From a virus: a stretch of 32,821 bases of DNA. The first letter of the stretch is position 1. Each line of letters opens with the position of its first letter. The stretch is taken from IMG/VR virus record IMGVR_UViG_3300046170_000286, positions 1 through 32,821 of that record, one strand, 5' to 3'. The position numbers and the translations under genes were made by a program. Below the pieces are notes generated by a model that ran no database searches, was not told the origin of the DNA, and saw only the letters and a list, made by a program, of their open reading frames with translations. Below, one piece after another: positions 23,743 to 31,065 of the stretch.

Positions 23743-23910
23743 ATGGAATTACATCAGTTGTTGGTGCGCATAGACCCAGATTTAGTTGAGGCTATGAAGA
23801 TCATAAAGAAAAAAGAGCGCCGTAGTATGGCGGGCATAGTAGAAGGCGCATTGCGGGATTACCTCGCAAAGCGTGGCATTCATGTGGAGCAACCAGCAGT
23901 AGATGGTTAA
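23743..23910 (+). CDS. Ribbon-helix-helix (CopG/Arc-like) regulator
   Basis: This 55-residue protein opens the rightward early operon behind a strong aaaggaga. The sequence LLVRIDPDLVEAMKIIKKKE, then RRSMAGIVEGALRDYLAKRG, shows the beta strand, first helix and second helix of a ribbon-helix-helix DNA-binding dimer; VRIDPDLVEAM is characteristic. A short tail ends VEQPAVDG. It sits next to the divergent promoter region and an inverted repeat, so autoregulation of both early units is likely. The stop overlaps the next gene's start. Confidence 0.75.
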   Translation: MELHQLLVRIDPDLVEAMKIIKKKERRSMAGIVEGALRDYLAKRGIHVEQPAVDG

Positions 23911-24301
23911 TTCACGCGCAAAGGGCGCACAGTTCGAGCGCAGCATAGCCAATTACCTATGGGATCACCTTGGGATAAAGTTCAAGCGCGATCTTGAGCA
24001 ATACCGCGAAGGCGATCACGGTGATCTGGTGCCAGAAAGAGGCGTAGACTTTCCATTCGTTATTGAATGCAAACGCTACAAGTCTGGCGATGGAATGCGC
24101 CCAGACTGGTGGGGTCAAGCCAGTCGCGCTGCAAATCGCGCAGGCAAGCTGCCATGTGTTGTCTATAAATTTGACCATCGTGACGTGCGTGTTGTCGTTC
24201 CTCTACACGCAGTCATGTACGAAGAAAAAGACAACGGCTTTGTCGCTGTCTTGGATTTAGAGGGATTTTGCTACCTAGTTAGGGAGATGATGAATGATTG
24301 A
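23903..24301 (+). CDS. PD-(D/E)XK endonuclease, Holliday junction resolvase-like
   Basis: This 132-residue protein has Glu12 (KGAQFERSIANYLW), Asp41 (REGDHGDL) and Glu55-x-Lys57 in FVIECKRYK, the ordered triad of resolvase-type nucleases. The later WWGQASRAANRAGKLPCVVY block is recurrent in small phage resolvases. It could cut branched DNA before packaging or act in recombination with the exonuclease encoded next. The gene overlaps both neighbours by eight bases. The family call is solid; the exact substrate is inferred. Confidence 0.75.
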   Translation: MVNSRAKGAQFERSIANYLWDHLGIKFKRDLEQYREGDHGDLVPERGVDFPFVIECKRYKSGDGMRPDWWGQASRAANRAGKLPCVVYKFDHRDVRVVVPLHAVMYEEKDNGFVAVLDLEGFCYLVREMMND

Positions 24302-25083
24302 TCCCCGCATGTCCAATCACGCCTACCATGAGCGTGATGAAATTAGCAGCAGTGATGTCAAAGCTGCGTCTAAGTCATTGGCCCACTGGAAGGGCGCTGT
24401 ACGCTCTGAAACGCCTGCGCTGGCTCTGGGAACAGCCTTTCACGAGCTAACCCTAGAACCAGATGAAGGGCGCGTTATACGCGGCCCAGAGACGCGCAGA
24501 GGGTAAGGCGTGGAGCGAAGCCAAGGAAGAAGCTGAAGCGCAAGGTAAAGTTCTGCTAACGCAAGGCGATTATGATATTTGTAATGCAATGGCAGAAAGC
24601 GCATTGCGCCACCCAAGGGTAGCCTCAATCGTGAGGCATCCCAGCGCAATGATAGAGCATAGCATATTTGTCACTTGCCCAGAAACGGGGCTTGGGCTTC
24701 GCTGTAGGCCAGACTGCTATGTAAAAGAAGGTGGCCTGCTGCTGGATCTGAAAAGCACGTTAGACGCTGGGCCATCAGAGCGTGAGTTTCAGAAGCACAT
24801 CTGGTCATACAGTTATGATTTGCAAATGGCATTCTACAGATATGTCCTTGCAATCGAAAAGCTGCCTGTGACACACTGCATATTCGCCGCAGTGGAAAAA
24901 TCACCGCCATACGCTGTAGGGGTTCACGTCCTCAGCAATGGCGTATTGGATTATGCGCATCAAAGAATGATGAATATTCTGCGGCGCATAAAGAAGGCTC
25001 AGGATGAGCAGTCATACCCGACTGATTGGCCTGAGGTTAATATAATTGAACTACCAGAATGGTTAAAAGCAAAGGAGCAATAA
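24294..25083 (+). CDS. RecE-like exonuclease (PD-(D/E)XK), with apparent +1 insertion
   Basis: Removing one base from ggg 24501-24503 joins two frames into ~262 residues. Markers are YHERDEISSSDVKAASKSLAHW, ALALGTAFHELTLEP and, across the repair, RGPETRRGKAWSEAK. The catalytic core is RCRPDCYVKEGGLLLDLKST, with Asp followed by Asp-x-Lys. It continues with WSYSYDLQMAFYRYVL. This is the layout of RecE/exonuclease VIII-type enzymes that resect 5' ends for annealing. An ssDNA-binding protein gene follows, so the two probably work together. As written the protein would stop at residue 70. Confidence 0.75.
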
Positions 25084-25711
25084 ATGCAATATACCATCAA
25101 GAACGTTAAAGCGTTGTGGCCACGTATCAACAAAACCTACAAATATTCCGCTGAGGAGCAAAGGTCAGTGCCATGTGATCCCAAAGATCCCAATGCGGCA
25201 TATGAGATGTCAATCAAGATGACACGCGATCAGGCAAAGGTTTTGCTAGATGAAATGCGCAAAGCATACGCAGCAAAGCGCAAACCAGAATGGCCAGAAG
25301 AGTTTAATATGCCGTTCAAAAAGGATGGCGATGAAATCTTTATCGCTAAGGCCAAGCTAAAAGGCAATTACAACGGCGAGCTAACCAATGGCGTTGGTCA
25401 ATATGATGCCAAAGGCAATAAGCTGGCAGATGACTTTATGCTAACCACAGACAGCACCGTAAACGTAGGCAGTGACATTCGTGCCATACAACATGCGCGA
25501 TGCCGGTGTGTCGCTCAGGCTGCGGGCTGTGCAAGTCATAGAGCATAAGCCACTAGAACAGGCATCACCATTCGCGGCAATGGAAGGGTTTGTCAGTATT
25601 GCAGACACAATGCCCAAAGATGATCCATTTGGTTTACCAGCGGCTACACCAAAAGCGGCTGTCATAGATGCACCAGCAAGCGGAACATTTGATGATGAAA
25701 TCCCGTTCTAA
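25084..25711 (+). CDS. Single-stranded DNA-binding protein, gp2.5-like, with apparent +1 insertion
   Basis: Removing one base from gg 25468-25469 gives ~208 residues with the continuous run STVNVAVTFVPYNMRDAGVS followed by LRLRAVQVIEH, a hallmark of OB-fold phage SSBs of the T7 gp2.5 / DUF2815 group. The N-terminal half (MQYTIKNVKALWPRINKTYK, MTRDQAKVLLDEMRKAYAAK) fits too. The C-terminus is acidic and ends in Phe (GTFDDEIPF), as expected for a tail that recruits replication partners. The start is directly after the exonuclease stop. A hairpin follows the gene. Confidence 0.75.
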
Positions 25712-25719
25712 ATAAAATA

Positions 25720-25751
25720 GGGCGCTGCGTGGGAGAGCGCAGCGCCCTTAT
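25720..25751 (+). terminator. Strong hairpin after the SSB gene
   Basis: GGGCGCTGCG (25720-25729) pairs perfectly with CGCAGCGCCC (25738-25747) around an 8-base loop, then TTAT follows. With ten base pairs and high GC it is the most stable simple hairpin in the early region. The T tract is short, so it may act as a partial terminator that lowers expression of the downstream genes. Confidence 0.6.
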
Positions 25752-25761
25752 AAGGAGCAGT

Positions 25762-26313
25762 ATGAATGTCGGTCATTCACAAAAGGAATATAACTTCATG
25801 TACGACAAATCACAAGTCTTTCACTCGTTTGACTGCGAGCAAGACGCAGAGCGAGCTATAAAAAGGTCATTAGACGCTGCAAACATTTGGTATAAGCAGC
25901 AACATATATTAAAAAGCGGTAAGCGGCTAGATTTTGTCGCTCGCTTTGATGACTTTTATTTCCCCATTGAGGTTAAGAAGTCACTTCTAAGTTCATCTCA
26001 GATGGCATTAGCCGCAGCGCAGGCACATAGCTATGCAGTTGCACTGGAAAATCCAGTATTCATTGGGCCAATGTCTTCCAATCGGTTGTCGGTTAAGAGC
26101 GATGAAGCTATGAAATATTTAGCGGTTGTTATGGCTCACTTTAACGTCGGCTATATAGTTGTTCATAGCACTTCATTTGCCTTCTTCTTGGGCGAAATGC
26201 CATTGATGGTGTTCCAGCCTTCGCGTGGGGTCAAGTTCAATCCAGATCGCTACAGATACCGCCACTGGTCAGGTAGCCAAATGAAATCTGTATTAGTGGA
26301 GCAGTCAAAATGA
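25762..26313 (+). CDS. PD-(D/E)XK-like nuclease-fold protein
   Basis: The start at 25762 has ataaggagcagt upstream; an in-frame ATG at 25729 lies inside the preceding hairpin and is unlikely. The 183-residue protein has ERAIKRSLDAANIWYKQQHI, then KRLDFVARFDDFYFPIEVKK, where Asp and Glu-Val-Lys give the nuclease core. A long helical and beta C-terminus follows (YLAVVMAHFNVGYIVVHSTS, PSRGVKFNPDRYRY). It overlaps the primase gene. I cannot name a family beyond the fold; a recombination or repair nuclease is likely. Confidence 0.6.
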   Translation: MNVGHSQKEYNFMYDKSQVFHSFDCEQDAERAIKRSLDAANIWYKQQHILKSGKRLDFVARFDDFYFPIEVKKSLLSSSQMALAAAQAHSYAVALENPVFIGPMSSNRLSVKSDEAMKYLAVVMAHFNVGYIVVHSTSFAFFLGEMPLMVFQPSRGVKFNPDRYRYRHWSGSQMKSVLVEQSK

Positions 26314-28497
26314 ATGATAAGTTTTTAGTTGCTCATGGGAGCTATGATACAAAGATTGACCATCCAGATCAGGAATATGATGGAATTGGGTGGAAAGAGA
26401 TAGCCAAATTGGTAAACGAGCCGCAGTGCAAGCCAAAGCTTGACGCTTCATTCATAATACCATCCAGCTATAGGAAGCATGATGGTAGATCGCATCAGGC
26501 GCAAAAAGAGCGTGGTAAATTCCACATGCTTGCAGTGGACATCGATGACGGTAACCACGAGTTAGACCATATCATAGATGCCATAAAGGATATTACTGGC
26601 AGTTGCGCTATGATCGCCTATTCTTCCTCTAGCTCATCTGATTGGAATAAGAAGTGGCGCGTATTAATCCCGACTGCGCAATCAATGATCGGCAAGACAT
26701 ATAATGAGTTTCAGACCGCTCTATTTGACTTGCTAGCAGAAAAGGGCATTGAGGCTGATCCTGTCTTGTCAAGATATGGTCAGGTCATCTATCTGCCAAA
26801 TGTACCGCCAGAGTTGCGCGGCGAAGATAATCAGCCATTCTTTTATAAGCACAAGACGATCAGTGATCGCCCGCTGTCTATAGGGGATAATCATCCAATA
26901 TTCATACGCGCAGTTGCGAATGAAGAAAGGGAGGCTGAGCTATTAGCGCAAGTTGAGCGTGAACGTGAGGCAAGACGCAAAGAGCGGGAGCGAAAGCTTG
27001 CTGAAAATCCAGATCAGATTATGCCTATCGATGAGTTTAACGCTCGCCATTCAATAGAGGATCTTTTGGTTAAGTATGGATATGAGCAGTTAAGAGGGAG
27101 CAGGCAATGGCGCAGTCCCATATCAATCCACAAAGTCATTCGCAACGCGCAACTATGAAACGCATTGGGTCAGTTTATCTGGATCTGACGCCAGTGCTGG
27201 GATTGGCAACAAGAAGGGCAATGATAAGGCAGCATACTGCTGGGGCGATGCTTTTTCACTATATGCGCACTTTGAGCATGACGGGTCTATTGAAAATGCT
27301 GTCAGAGCATATGGCCAAGAGATTAACCCATCAAGCAGCAAGAAAAAGGACGATAACCCATTTGAGGCGTTGCAGAAGATAGCAGAAGAGCCAATCCCTG
27401 AGCCGCAGAGCGAAGATAGCCTGCTGAAGACGGTATTTAAACCAGACCAAGCGCAGCCGATATTGCAGAGCAATTATCTTATAAAAGGGTGGCTTGCGAA
27501 GCAGCAGATGTCAGTGGTTTACGGGCCATCGAATGTAGGGAAATCATTTATCTGCTTGGACATGGCTTTTTCCATCGCGGCCAATGATATGTGGCAAGGG
27601 TTTCGCGTAGACGGTGGCCCTGTGCTTTATTTGGCCACAGAAGGTGGGCTGACATTCCATAATAGGATCTACGCGCTCACGAAGCATTATGGGCGGTCTG
27701 ACGTGCCATTATACGTGCGGCCATCACCTGTCGATTTGCTGCGCCCTAGTCAAAGCCTACCTGAGCTTGGGAAACTGTGCAGGGAGATAGAGGCTGACGC
27801 GGGTGCGCCATTGCAGTTGATTGTTGTTGATACGCTATCAAGGGCAATGGCAGGCGGGAATGAAAACGGGCCAGAAGATATGACTGCCTTTATATCTAAC
27901 ATTGATGAGCTTAGAGATTTCACCAAGTCGCACGTCATGGTGGTTCATCATTCTGGAAAGGATACCGCCGCTGGTGCTCGCGGGCATAGCTCACTACGCG
28001 CCGCAACTGATGCAGAGATTGAGCTTGAGAAAAGCAAGGATACCGACATTAGATTTGCTAGGGCCACCAAGCAGCGCGACATGGAGACTGGCGCGGAGTT
28101 TCCGTTTACACTTCGCGTCGAAGAACTTGGAATAGATCAGGATGGCGATAAGGTAACAACCGTGCTGATCGAAAAAGCCACTGAAGAAGATGTGAAGGAG
28201 GCGAAGAAAGGCAAACCATCTGGGAACCAGAAGAAGCTGCTAGAAGCATTTCAGCAGTTGAAGGATGAGGGTGAGGGAAGTGTAAATCCATCTGGCGCGG
28301 GATGGCCAGCCGGTGGCTCTTATTGGATTATAGATGAGGATAAATTGCGAAAACATTTCGAGGGAAAACTGACGGTATCCAATAAAAGAGACGCATGGGC
28401 GAGGGCAATAAATGGGCTGATAGATAAGAGCATAATGCACAAAAATGACGATAAAATCGGTGTTATCTCAAAATCGCACAAAATGGAGGATAAATGA
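26310..28497 (+). CDS. Fused AEP-type primase and RepA/RecA-fold helicase, with apparent +1 insertion
   Basis: Removing one base from ccc 27117-27119 joins two frames into ~728 residues. The N-terminal part has the primase signature VDID (Asp77, Asp79) in FHMLAVDIDDGNHE, then IAYSSSSSSDWNKKWRVLIP. A linker carries EREAELLAQVEREREARRKE. Across the repair lies a RGSRQWRSPYQSTKSFATRN / AAYCWGDAFSLYAHFEHDGS domain. The C-terminal part has Walker A GPSNVGKS (405-412), Walker B IVVDTLS (Asp507) and VMVVHHSGKD, as in hexameric RepA-type helicases. The protein should unwind and prime the fork. There is no polymerase gene, so host polymerase is probably recruited. Confidence 0.78.
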
Positions 28498-28913
28498 CAG
28501 AGCGTAGAATAGCGTCGCATTTTACGGATGATTATAAGTCATTGGTAATAAACGGTAAAAAATATAAAGTGCGACGGTTACGACGCTATGCGACGCAAAA
28601 CTACGACGGTGACAGACATGCGTCGTATGTGTCGCAAATCCCTTTAGGGATGCTACACTGCGACGGTAGTCAAAGTGATGCGACAAAATCAGTGGCGAAT
28701 AAGCTAAAAAATATCCACGATCTTGATGAACTAGAAGGCTTTGCCAATCGCAGAAAAGTGCTGGGCGTGGATCTACCCAAGTGGAGCGAAGAAGAGCGTC
28801 GGCTGATACTGATGCGGAAATATGAACTGGAGAAGAAGAATGGATCAACCAACAAGACGAAACGAAATACTGCGCGAGGCAAGCAATCTCATTCACGGTC
28901 AACGGCAAGCTGA
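28494..28913 (+). CDS. Basic protein of unknown function over a repeat-rich region
   Basis: The start overlaps the primase-helicase stop (ATGA). The 139-residue product is basic, with an N-terminal strand region (YKSLVINGKKYKVRRLRRYA) and a helical second half (ATKSVANKLKNIHDLDELEG, LPKWSEEERRLILMRKYELE). The last ~24 residues are low-complexity (NKTKRNTARGKQSHS) and overlap the next gene by 74 bases, so the true end may be near 28840. Its first 200 bases contain nine TRCGAC motifs. It might bind its own DNA as an origin-binding or replication accessory protein. I do not recognise a family. Confidence 0.55.
   Translation: MTERRIASHFTDDYKSLVINGKKYKVRRLRRYATQNYDGDRHASYVSQIPLGMLHCDGSQSDATKSVANKLKNIHDLDELEGFANRRKVLGVDLPKWSEEERRLILMRKYELEKKNGSTNKTKRNTARGKQSHSRSTAS
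28512..28687. repeat. Nine TRCGAC motifs, candidate replication origin iterons
   Basis: Forward copies start at 28570, 28579, 28589, 28602, 28659 and 28679; inverted copies lie at 28512-28520, 28619-28627 and 28628-28636. The extended form is T(G/A)CGACGGT, exact at 28570, 28659 and, with A in position 2, 28602. The forward copies fall in all three codon phases, so protein repeats do not explain them. The cluster directly follows the primase-helicase gene. Confidence 0.5.
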
Positions 28914-29115
28914 CTATGGCACACCATCAGAAAACTTCGCCAACATTGCAGAGCGATGGACGCAGCACATGGGCAACTATGTGTCATCCTATGAGGTTTG
29001 CATTATGATGGCTGATCTGAAGCTTGGCCGATTAGCGAAGGGTGATTATCACAAGGATAGCATTGCAGACGCCATAGGCTATCTGGCGCTTGCATATGAA
29101 TTGCATAAGGAGTAG
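28840..29115 (+). CDS. Conserved phage protein of the DUF6378 type
   Basis: The start at 28840 follows ggagaagaag. The 91-residue protein has RRNEILREASNLIHGQRQAD, YGTPSENFANIAERWTQHMG, then CIMMADLKLGRLAKGDYHKD and SIADAIGYLALAYELHKE. This all-helical pattern with an RQADYG turn and a D-x-x-x-D-x-x-GY end is common in phage genomes beside nucleotide-metabolism genes, and I match it to the family named DUF6378 from memory. A MazG-like or nucleotide-binding role is often supposed but not established. It is the last gene before a strong terminator. Confidence 0.7.
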   Translation: MDQPTRRNEILREASNLIHGQRQADYGTPSENFANIAERWTQHMGNYVSSYEVCIMMADLKLGRLAKGDYHKDSIADAIGYLALAYELHKE

Positions 29116-29186
29116 CATCATCTCACGCAGAGATGCGCCTGCTCCCCTGCCACGTTACCTCCCTGTCGTGGTTGGGCCTCACAACT

Positions 29187-29216
29187 TCCCTCGGCTTAGG
29201 CTGGGGGATTTTTTTT
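29187..29216 (+). terminator. Rho-independent terminator of the early operon
   Basis: TCCCTCGGC (29187-29195) pairs with GCTGGGGGA (29200-29208) as nine base pairs with two G-T pairs and a TTAG loop. Eight T residues follow directly (29209-29216). It lies 72 bases after the last early gene. This is one of the clearest terminators in the window. Confidence 0.85.
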
Positions 29217-29227
29217 ATGCAATCCTG

Positions 29228-29236
29228 TGCTATGAT
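29228..29236 (+). promoter_or_regulatory. Candidate extended -10 promoter
   Basis: TGCTATGAT matches the extended -10 form TGnTATGAT, 12 bases after the terminator T run and 19 bases before the next start. No good -35 is present. A similar TGATATGAT lies near the right end of the window. Confidence 0.4.
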
Positions 29237-29254
29237 GTAGAAAAGGAAGTTAGC

Positions 29255-29440
29255 ATGATGAGCATCGTAAGGTTCCCAAGTGATGACGCTGAGATGGATA
29301 CCGAAGAAATAGATAGGGTGTTCGACTTTATCGATGAGCGTGTCGCTGATGATGCTGAGACGCGGGATGTACTGATTGCAATGCTGGTGGTGATTAAGAT
29401 GATTACCTCAGACAATGGGCTGATAGAAGAAATACACTGA
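29255..29440 (+). CDS. Small acidic protein, function unknown
   Basis: The start at 29255 is preceded by aaaaggaagt. The 61-residue product is very acidic (MMSIVRFPSDDAEMDTEEID, RVFDFIDERVADDAETRDVL) and ends with a hydrophobic helix (IAMLVVIKMITSDNGLIEEI). It has its own candidate promoter after the early terminator. The stop TGA is the first three bases of a 21-23 bp repeat. An acidic small protein in this place could be a DNA mimic or host-takeover factor; that is speculation. I do not recognise a family. Confidence 0.55.
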   Translation: MMSIVRFPSDDAEMDTEEIDRVFDFIDERVADDAETRDVLIAMLVVIKMITSDNGLIEEIH

Positions 29441-29482
29441 GCTTTTTCCACGCAGGGGGGTGAGCTTTTACCACGTAGGGGT
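29438..29482 (+). repeat. Two copies of a 21-23 bp repeat upstream of the gpZ-like gene
   Basis: The copies are 29438-29460 and 29461-29482, each beginning TGAGCTTTT-(T/A)-CCACG and ending in a G run. The first begins on the stop codon of the preceding gene. The second ends in TAGGGG, which lies 6-7 bases before the next ATG and can serve as its ribosome-binding site. Five further copies follow the gene. Confidence 0.85.
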
Positions 29483-29487
29483 ATTAT

Positions 29488-30192
29488 ATGTTTTCGTTTG
29501 AGATGAAGGGCGACACGGCCAAGCTGAACCGCAAGCTGTCGAACATGGTGCAGACGCAGATCCCGTTTGCCACATCGAAGGCCATGAATGAAACCGGCAA
29601 GTTTCTGGTGCGCATCAACAAGAATGACATGAAGCGCAAGTTTACAAACGCAAATGCTTTCACGCTGAATGCGTTTTACTTTCAGCCAGCCAAGAAGCGC
29701 AATCTTGTGATGACTGTGAGGCGCAAGGACAAGCAAGTAGGCAAGCATTACCTTGAGGTGCAGGACAAGGGCGGGTTGCGTCCCAGAAAGGGCGTAGAGA
29801 AGCGCTTTGAGCGTGAGATACCCTACAATGGCATATTCAGGGCTATGACGCCCACAAGCCGCACTGGAGGCAGCAAGAACAACATTCTGATGTCACAGGT
29901 CAATAAGGTGAGCGCTGGCATCAAGCAGCCGTACAGCAAAAGCGGTGTAAGGTATTTCGCGGCTGGCCCTCACAGCTTAGGTAAGTTTGGCGGTGGCAAT
30001 AAGACGGGCGGTATTTACCGTGTGACGGGCAAGGGCAAGCCGCAGAAGATGTTCCACATACTTGACCATATGCCGCGCTATAAGAAGAAAACAGACTTCC
30101 ACGGGCTGATGAATAAGTTTGCCAGCAAGCACATGAAGCTCATGCTGAAGAAAACTATGAAGCAGGCGCTGCGCACGGCAAAACTGCGCTGA
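29488..30192 (+). CDS. Tail completion protein, lambda gpZ-like, displaced and repeat-flanked
   Basis: This 234-residue basic protein has the pattern of lambda minor tail protein Z, which prepares the tail for head joining: KLSNMVQTQIPFATSKAMNE, then NKNDMKRKFTNANAFTLNAF, a RP..GVEKRFEREIPY block and a basic helical end (MKLMLKKTMKQALRTAKLR). Lambda Z lies between FII and U; here that position is empty and this gene is 22 kb away. Its codons favour CTG, AAG and CGC more than the tail genes do, which hints at separate ancestry. Repeats flank it on both sides. A head-decoration, toxin or DNA-binding role cannot be excluded; the Z match was judged by eye. Confidence 0.55.
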   Translation: MFSFEMKGDTAKLNRKLSNMVQTQIPFATSKAMNETGKFLVRINKNDMKRKFTNANAFTLNAFYFQPAKKRNLVMTVRRKDKQVGKHYLEVQDKGGLRPRKGVEKRFEREIPYNGIFRAMTPTSRTGGSKNNILMSQVNKVSAGIKQPYSKSGVRYFAAGPHSLGKFGGGNKTGGIYRVTGKGKPQKMFHILDHMPRYKKKTDFHGLMNKFASKHMKLMLKKTMKQALRTAKLR

Positions 30193-30300
30193 GCTTTTTC
30201 CACGTAGGGGGCTGAGCTTTTTCCACGTAGGGGGCTGAGCTTTTTCCACGTGGGGGTGAGCTTTTTCCACGTGGGGGGCTGAGCTTTTTCCACGTGGGGG
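30190..30300 (+). repeat. Five tandem copies of the 21-23 bp repeat downstream of the gpZ-like gene
   Basis: Copies begin at 30190, 30213, 30236, 30257 and 30280, with lengths 23, 23, 21, 23 and 21. The first starts on the TGA stop of the gene. All share TGAGCTTTTTCCACGT, followed by A or G and a run of Gs. The first two have CACGTAGGGG and the last three CACGTGGGGG, the latter containing the palindrome CCACGTGG. No unique spacers lie between copies, so this is not a CRISPR array. Confidence 0.95.
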
Positions 30301-30517
30301 TGCCTAAGTTTTTGATTTTGCACCCATTTTCTCGATTTTTTGCGCGTTTGTTTCTGCGGCGCGGCATGAATTTTGCGGCGTTGCGGCATGATATTTTAAG
30401 CGCCCGGCATTTTAATGCGTTGCAATATTGCCACGCAAAAAACTTTCGCAATCGGTTAAACGACAAAAACGCTCAAGCTTTCGCACTAATAGCACGATTG
30501 AAACTATCGGGATTTAT
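30301..30517. other. Non-coding stretch between repeat array and hairpin cluster
   Basis: I see no credible gene here. An open frame at 30294-30695 starts inside the repeat array, has no ribosome-binding site and runs through perfect palindromes. The DNA is a mix of T runs and GCGGC-type GC blocks (for example gcggcgcggcatg and gcggcgttgcggcatg, two partial repeats at about 30356 and 30376). Confidence 0.5.
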
Positions 30518-30587
30518 GCAATCACCTTTTGATTGCGTTTTGCTATCAATTCGCAATAGCAAAAGCCGCGCAAAAATTTTGCGCGGC
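30518..30587. repeat. Three abutting perfect inverted repeats
   Basis: GCAATCA/TGATTGC (30518-30524 and 30530-30536), TTTTGCTAT/ATAGCAAAA (30538-30546 and 30556-30564) and GCCGCGCAAAA/TTTTGCGCGGC (30565-30575 and 30577-30587) lie side by side with arms of 7, 9 and 11 bp. Such a cluster can form cruciforms or serial RNA hairpins. A GC block (gcggcgcgg) follows. Confidence 0.85.
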
Positions 30588-30656
30588 GCGGCGCGGTTTT
30601 GGCTGGCGTGTTATTTTTTGCTTTGCTTTGATATCGTTTTGATATATTTGCGAGGG

Positions 30657-30673
30657 GCGGGCATCGTGCCCGC
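30657..30673 (+). promoter_or_regulatory. Hairpin in the leader of the 30697 gene
   Basis: GCGGGCA (30657-30663) and TGCCCGC (30667-30673) form a perfect 7-bp stem with a TCG loop, about nine bases before the ataagga ribosome-binding site of the next gene. It may block or expose that site or terminate transcription. There is no T run. Confidence 0.5.
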
Positions 30674-30696
30674 GCTATATATAAGGAAAAAATAGA

Positions 30697-30879
30697 ATGG
30701 ATTATCAAATAAGAATAAGAGACCTTGCTTTCTGGTTTATCGCTTTGGCGCTAATGTTTGCGGCGCTTTATTCAACGCCATATCTCGCGCTCTTGGATTT
30801 TTTCGCGGATGCTTGCGGCGTTGGATTTATGACGCCTAACAATGGCGGCTTTTATATTAATCTTACTTGCGAGGGTTAA
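30697..30879 (+). CDS. Small membrane protein
   Basis: The ATG at 30697 follows ataaggaaaaaatagA. The 60-residue product has one or two hydrophobic helices (LAFWFIALALMFAALYSTPY, about 10-29, and LALLDFFADACGVGF) and a short polar end with a second cysteine (NGGFYINLTCEG). It is probably an inner-membrane protein. It opens a group of three genes with tight spacing and GCG/GGC-rich codons unlike those of the tail genes. Function is unknown; host-membrane modification or exclusion would be typical for such genes. Confidence 0.55.
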   Translation: MDYQIRIRDLAFWFIALALMFAALYSTPYLALLDFFADACGVGFMTPNNGGFYINLTCEG

Positions 30880-30881
30880 AA

Positions 30882-31061
30882 ATGGCCTATGATCGAAACA
30901 AGGAAACAATGCTCTTTCAAGCTGGCGCAATCAACGGCGCGGCTTTAATGGTGCGCGGCTTTATTGAAGCGGATAACTTGCAAGCCGCAAAAGATAGCTT
31001 GCGCGATATTGAGAGCATTGCCGCAAAACTAAAAGCAAATATTGACAAATTGGAGGGATAA
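30882..31061 (+). CDS. Small helical protein, function unknown
   Basis: The start at 30882 follows the previous stop by two bases (gagggttaaaaATG). The 59-residue product (MAYDRNKETMLFQAGAINGA, ALMVRGFIEADNLQAAKDSL, RDIESIAAKLKANIDKLEG) is predicted by eye to be two or three helices, ending in a probable coiled coil. The stop is four bases before the next start, and its last codons carry the next gene's ribosome-binding site (tggaggg). I do not recognise a family. Confidence 0.55.
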   Translation: MAYDRNKETMLFQAGAINGAALMVRGFIEADNLQAAKDSLRDIESIAAKLKANIDKLEG

Positions 31062-31065
31062 TAAA

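Noticed and set aside
29438-30300. CRISPR array
   Set aside because: The copies are directly adjacent and have no unique spacers.
29977-30466. Minus-strand open frames across the 21-23 bp repeats
   Set aside because: They consist of repeat translations (PTWKKLSP types) and overlap a better supported plus-strand gene.
30294-30695. 133-residue plus-strand open frame
   Set aside because: It starts inside the last repeat copy, lacks a ribosome-binding site and runs through four perfect inverted repeats. I treat the stretch as non-coding.
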